In this document: piece after piece, positions 60,884-64,000 of the stretch
Numbering within the stretch: position 1 is the stretch's first letter
How the letters are laid out: every line of letters starts with the position of its first letter
From: Lentisalinibacter orientalis
Lineage (GTDB): Bacteria > Pseudomonadota > Gammaproteobacteria > Steroidobacterales > Woeseiaceae
Assembly (NCBI RefSeq): GCF_040706535.1
Contig: NZ_JAPDRJ010000004.1
Coordinates: 62,001-126,000 of the forward strand
DNA length: 64,000 nt
Direction: 5' to 3'
Notes under the pieces: generated by a model
Database searches by the model: none
Told to the model about the DNA's origin: nothing
Seen by the model: only the letters and a program-made list of their open reading frames with translations
Program-made: the position numbers and the translations under genes

Positions 60884-62431
60884 TTAATCGGTCTTGTCAG
60901 CCATTGCCGACTTCCCGGAGTTCCTTGCCGCGGTCTTCTTCTTCTTACCTGTCGACCGCTTCTTCCTGCTCCGTTTCTTCGTGCTCTGCTTCTTCCGCGG
61001 CGCCGCAGCCTGCATTTCCGGACGCAGGCCGGTAGCCTCTTCCAGTTCCACGAGCGCGTCCTCGAGATGATCGATGAAGCGTTGCACCTGCGGCAGCGTG
61101 CGGCGGCAGGCGGTGATGCCGAAATTCACGTGGTCAGCCAGGGTGACGAGGGTGATATTCAGGGCGAAGCCGTCCAGCACGATGGAGGCCGGATAGATGC
61201 CTTCCAGCCGCGCGCCGTTCCAGTACAGCTGCTGCCGGGGCCCCGGCACGTTGGAGATCACCGTGCTGTAGGGCGGGAACTTCGCCGTGAGGCCGAGCCG
61301 GTCCAGAAACAGCAACGGCATCTGCAGCATCTGCATGACGATCTGGGCCTCGGTGGCCGAGAGTTCCTGGAACATGCGCTTGCCGGCGATCATCGAGGCC
61401 TGGATCGCGCCAAACCGCTGCACGGGGTCGGCCACGTTGGTGGCCAGGTCGGCGCTGATGGCGCCGACGGCGTTGGAGGAGTCGAGGTCGTCCGGGCGGC
61501 GCAGCGATATCGGCACCATGGCCTTCAGCGATTCCCCGGGCAGTTCCCGGGACCCCACGAGGTAGCGTCGCAGCGCGCCCGAGCACATGGCCAGCACGGC
61601 ATCGTTGAAGGTGCCGTCCAGCGCCTTGCCCACCGCCCGGATGCGGGCGAAGGGCCAGGACTGGGCGACGAAACGGCGCGCGCCTCCGATCCTCGTGTTG
61701 ATGGGGGAGTGGGGCACGCGGCGCCAGGGCACCATCAGCGGGCTGTTCGGGTCGGCCCACGCGCCCGCCACACGCCGCAGCGCACCCAGGATGTGGCCGC
61801 TGCTGCCGAGGCCCGCTTTCAGGAATTCCGCCACGTTCCGGAGTTCGAGGGGCGTCGGCGCCTCTGCCTGCACCGGGCTGACACCGAGTCCCCGCTGGTA
61901 GGTTTCGGCGGCCTCCACGGAGAGAGGCGAGTAGGGCATGCGCGCATCCGGATCCGGGGAATACATGCTCTGGGTCAGGTGGATGCCGCGGACCCCGTCG
62001 ACGGCGGCATGGTGGAACTTCCAGTAGGCGGCGAACTGCCGGTTCTGCAGACCCTCGATCAGGTGGATCTCCCACAGCGGACGGTTCCGGTCGAGCAACA
62101 CGCTGTGCAGGCGGGAGACGAGCGCGAACAGCTCCCGGTAGCGGCCCGGCTCCGGCAGGGCCGAATGGCGTATGTGGAAGTCGATGTCGAGGCCGTCGTC
62201 CGGTTCCCAGTACACCGGTCCGAAGGGACCCAGCGGGCCGAACTTCAGCCGCTCGCCGAAGGGCGGCTGCAATTCCCCGGTCGCCCGGAGATTCTCGGCC
62301 AGGGAATGCAGGAAGCGGTGCTCGTCCACATCGTCCGGCAGCGTGAACAGGTGCAGTCCCGCGACGTGCATCGGCACCTGCCGGTTCTCCGCAATGAGGA
62401 AACCGGTATCGGTCAGACTCAGGCGTCGCAT
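60884..62431 (-). CDS. Wax ester synthase/diacylglycerol acyltransferase (WS/DGAT)
   Basis: A 515-residue acyltransferase that makes wax esters or triacylglycerol from acyl-CoA for storage. The catalytic H-H-x-x-x-D-G motif is present (F-H-H-A-A-V-D-G-V-R). The N-terminus reads R-R-L-S-L-T-D-T-G-F-L-I, and the C-terminal domain has V-I-S-N-V-P-G-P. ATG 62431 was chosen by homology; the frame is open further upstream. The last about 40 residues form a strongly basic tail with K-K-R-S-R-K-K-R-S and K-K-K-K, not part of the enzyme fold. It lies 43 bases after the OYE gene. Confidence 0.93.
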   Translation of the reverse strand: MRRLSLTDTGFLIAENRQVPMHVAGLHLFTLPDDVDEHRFLHSLAENLRATGELQPPFGERLKFGPLGPFGPVYWEPDDGLDIDFHIRHSALPEPGRYRELFALVSRLHSVLLDRNRPLWEIHLIEGLQNRQFAAYWKFHHAAVDGVRGIHLTQSMYSPDPDARMPYSPLSVEAAETYQRGLGVSPVQAEAPTPLELRNVAEFLKAGLGSSGHILGALRRVAGAWADPNSPLMVPWRRVPHSPINTRIGGARRFVAQSWPFARIRAVGKALDGTFNDAVLAMCSGALRRYLVGSRELPGESLKAMVPISLRRPDDLDSSNAVGAISADLATNVADPVQRFGAIQASMIAGKRMFQELSATEAQIVMQMLQMPLLFLDRLGLTAKFPPYSTVISNVPGPRQQLYWNGARLEGIYPASIVLDGFALNITLVTLADHVNFGITACRRTLPQVQRFIDHLEDALVELEEATGLRPEMQAAAPRKKQSTKKRSRKKRSTGKKKKTAARNSGKSAMADKTD

Positions 62432-62474
62432 GCTGCCTCCCCCGCAAGCCGCGTCATCCGGATAGAGCCAGAGG

Positions 62475-63548
62475 TTACCCGACGAAGCCCTGCCAGCGCG
62501 ACATGTACTCGATGAACGCCTCGCCGAGCCCCTCGGACCGCAGGTAGTCCTCGCTGACCGGCGTGTGCACCGGCTCGAAACCGGGGTCCGCCCGCATGCG
62601 TGCCGGGAAGTCGTGCTGCAGTATCGCTGCCCGCCCGAGCAGCACGAAGTCCGTGCCGGCATCGAGGCAGGCCCGCACGTCGGCAGGCGTGCGGAGTTTG
62701 CCGGCGGCGCCCAGACGCACCTCGCCCCGCTCGAGGTCGGTGAAGACCGAGAGCAGGGAACGGCCACGAAACTCCTCCTCCGCCGGCTCCTTGGCCACGT
62801 CCCAGAGCGACAGGTCGATGAAATCGACTCGCCCTTCGCGCATCAGCAGCGCCGCGAGCTCCCGTATTTCCGCGAGTCGGACGTCGAATCGTTCGGGCGA
62901 GAGGCGGATACCGAGCAGAAAATCCGGTCGGCAGCGGTCGCGGATGCCGTGGATGATATCCAGGACGATACGGGCGCGGTTCTCCGGCGAGCCGCCGTAA
63001 CGGTCCGTGCGGCGGTTGATGGTGGGGGAGAGGAACTGGCACAGGACGTAGCCGTGCGCGCCGTGGAGTTCCACGCCGTCGAAACCGGCCTTCTCGGCGC
63101 GCACGGCCGCGGCGACGAAGTCCTCCGCCAGCTGTTCGACCTCGGCCGTGGTCAGTGCCCGCGCGCCGGTCTCCTCGTCGGCGGAGGGGCATACCGGCTG
63201 CGTGCCGATGAGCTCCGCCGGCGAGCGCATGCCGGCGTGATGCAGCTGCACCACCGCCAGGCTGTCGTGGGCCCGGATGCCGGCGGCGAGCCTCGAGAGT
63301 CCTGCCAGATGGTCGTCGGAGTAGCAGCCGAGCTGGCCCGGGAAGCCCTGGCCGACCGCCTGGACGTGGGCGGCGCAGGTCATGGTGAGACCGAAGCCGC
63401 CGGCGGCCCGCATCGTCAGCCAGCGATATTCGTCATCGGAAAGGCGCCCGTCCTCGTGGCTCTGCAGGTTGGTGAGCGGCGCCAGGGCGAAGCGGTTCTT
63501 CATCCGCGCGCCGCTGGCGAACGTCAGCGGCCGGAATGCATCCGTCAT
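62475..63548 (-). CDS. Old-yellow-enzyme family NADH:flavin oxidoreductase
   Basis: A 357-residue FMN-dependent barrel enzyme. Markers are N-R-F-A-L-A-P-L-T-N at the N-terminus, Q-L-H-H-A-G, then G-F-D-G-V-E-L-H-G-A-H-G-Y and R-T-D-R-Y-G-G-S-P-E-N-R. These proteins reduce activated C=C bonds; the true substrate is unknown. The ATG at 63548 overlaps the stop of the upstream glgX-type gene (ATGA), so it is probably co-transcribed with it. Confidence 0.92.
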   Translation of the reverse strand: MTDAFRPLTFASGARMKNRFALAPLTNLQSHEDGRLSDDEYRWLTMRAAGGFGLTMTCAAHVQAVGQGFPGQLGCYSDDHLAGLSRLAAGIRAHDSLAVVQLHHAGMRSPAELIGTQPVCPSADEETGARALTTAEVEQLAEDFVAAAVRAEKAGFDGVELHGAHGYVLCQFLSPTINRRTDRYGGSPENRARIVLDIIHGIRDRCRPDFLLGIRLSPERFDVRLAEIRELAALLMREGRVDFIDLSLWDVAKEPAEEEFRGRSLLSVFTDLERGEVRLGAAGKLRTPADVRACLDAGTDFVLLGRAAILQHDFPARMRADPGFEPVHTPVSEDYLRSEGLGEAFIEYMSRWQGFVG

Positions 63549-64000
63549 GTCGTCTTCCGGTTCGTCGCCGGCATCTGCCGGTCCGTGAGCGCCGTCGTGC
63601 GCAGCCAGGCGGAACTCCGCGCCTGCAGTCTCAGTATGTGGCCCTCGCACCGCAACTCCGCGGCGCTCGAGAAGGCGATCTCGATGCCGCCGGGCTCTCC
63701 GACGGGCGCTGGTAGTTCGAAGTCCGTCGCGGTGTCGGTGCCATTTACCAGCAGGCCGGCGCCACCGGTGTCGGCACCGTCTCTCGCCTCCCTGATCCAT
63801 AGTGCGAAGGCATGCAGGCGGTGCCAGTCGTCACTGGTCATCGGCTTTCCCGAGGGCTGCTGCCACTCGATGCGGACGTCGCGGCCGTCGATGGCGAGGT
63901 GGCCGTGCACGTACGCGGGCAGGTGCAGGAGAGGGGTCGCCTTCCTCAGCCCGATCAGCTGCCGGACGGCGGCGTGGAAGGCGGGGTCCTCGTCCAGGCC
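63545..64000 (-). CDS. glgX: Glycogen debranching enzyme GlgX, C-terminal fragment
   Basis: The gene enters from beyond the window edge. Reading on from 64000, the translation runs D-P-A-F-H-A-A-V-R-Q-L-I-G-L-R-K-A-T-P, then R-I-E-W-Q-Q-P-S-G-K-P-M-T-S-D-D-W and L-L-V-N-G-T-D-T-A-T-D-F-E-L-P. This is the end of GlgX/TreX isoamylase-type debranching enzymes (D-I-x-W-x-x-P-x-G-x-x-M-T-x-x-D-W and a C-terminal beta domain). The catalytic part is outside the window. Pairing with a TreT-like gene elsewhere in the window hints at trehalose or glycogen metabolism, but this is only suggestive. Confidence 0.85.
   Translation of the reverse strand, partial: GLDEDPAFHAAVRQLIGLRKATPLLHLPAYVHGHLAIDGRDVRIEWQQPSGKPMTSDDWHRLHAFALWIREARDGADTGGAGLLVNGTDTATDFELPAPVGEPGGIEIAFSSAAELRCEGHILRLQARSSAWLRTTALTDRQMPATNRKTT

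Overview
The window is high-GC DNA with dense, same-strand operons, ATGA/GTGA overlaps and many Asp/Glu-rich proteins. It suggests a motile, polarly flagellated, probably salt-tolerant gammaproteobacterium. This rests on a FleQ-type sigma-54 activator, the FlhF/FlhG pair, Na+-type (PomA-like) stators, a class I IlvC with divergent IlvY, and the overall gene content. I cannot name the genus. No rRNA, tRNA, CRISPR array, insertion sequence or prophage was seen.

Layout. (1) 1-9943: end of a large flagellar operon, fliM(partial)-fliN-fliO-P-Q-R-flhB-flhA-flhF-flhG-fliA, then two small genes. (2) 9959-14956: HDOD protein; on the minus strand a PilZ-motB-motA stator operon behind a near-perfect FliA (sigma-28) promoter; then a divergent fleQ-like gene. 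(3) 14967-20760: succinate-semialdehyde dehydrogenase, lipid kinase, TreT-like glycosyltransferase coupled to a membrane diguanylate cyclase, TerB-like protein. (4) 20771-23045: ilvY/ilvC, interrupted by a one-base N that joins two perfect 155-bp copies of the same sequence. This is almost certainly an assembly artefact at a strong REP-type hairpin. (5) 23140-37049: AidB-like dehydrogenase, molybdenum hydroxylase pair, solenoid lipoprotein, TauD-type oxygenase, amidohydrolase, GNAT, TonB-dependent receptor plus PepSY protein. (6) 37250-58921: the most interesting region. Nine genes encode secreted and lipid-anchored TPR proteins plus one ExbB/TolQ, two ExbD/TolR and one TonB/AgmX-like protein. 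They are followed by a c-di-GMP-I (GEMM) riboswitch, a 2213-residue DUF11-repeat protein, and a 1692-residue protein with three OmpA-like domains and an outer-membrane barrel. (7) 58931-64000: HxlR-type regulator and VOC protein, small outer-membrane protein, wax-ester synthase, OYE-type oxidoreductase, and the end of glgX.

How it fits together. Cyclic di-GMP recurs: a GGDEF enzyme with an I-site, a PilZ protein in the stator operon, a FleQ homologue whose known ligand residues are partly replaced, and a riboswitch in front of the giant surface-protein pair. My main hypothesis is that 37250-58921 is one proton- or sodium-powered, envelope-spanning machine with giant surface components whose production is set by c-di-GMP. 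Its motor composition (one TolQ-like, two TolR-like, one AgmX-like) recalls the Agl/Glt gliding machinery of Myxococcus, but the surface parts are different. Function is inferred, not shown.
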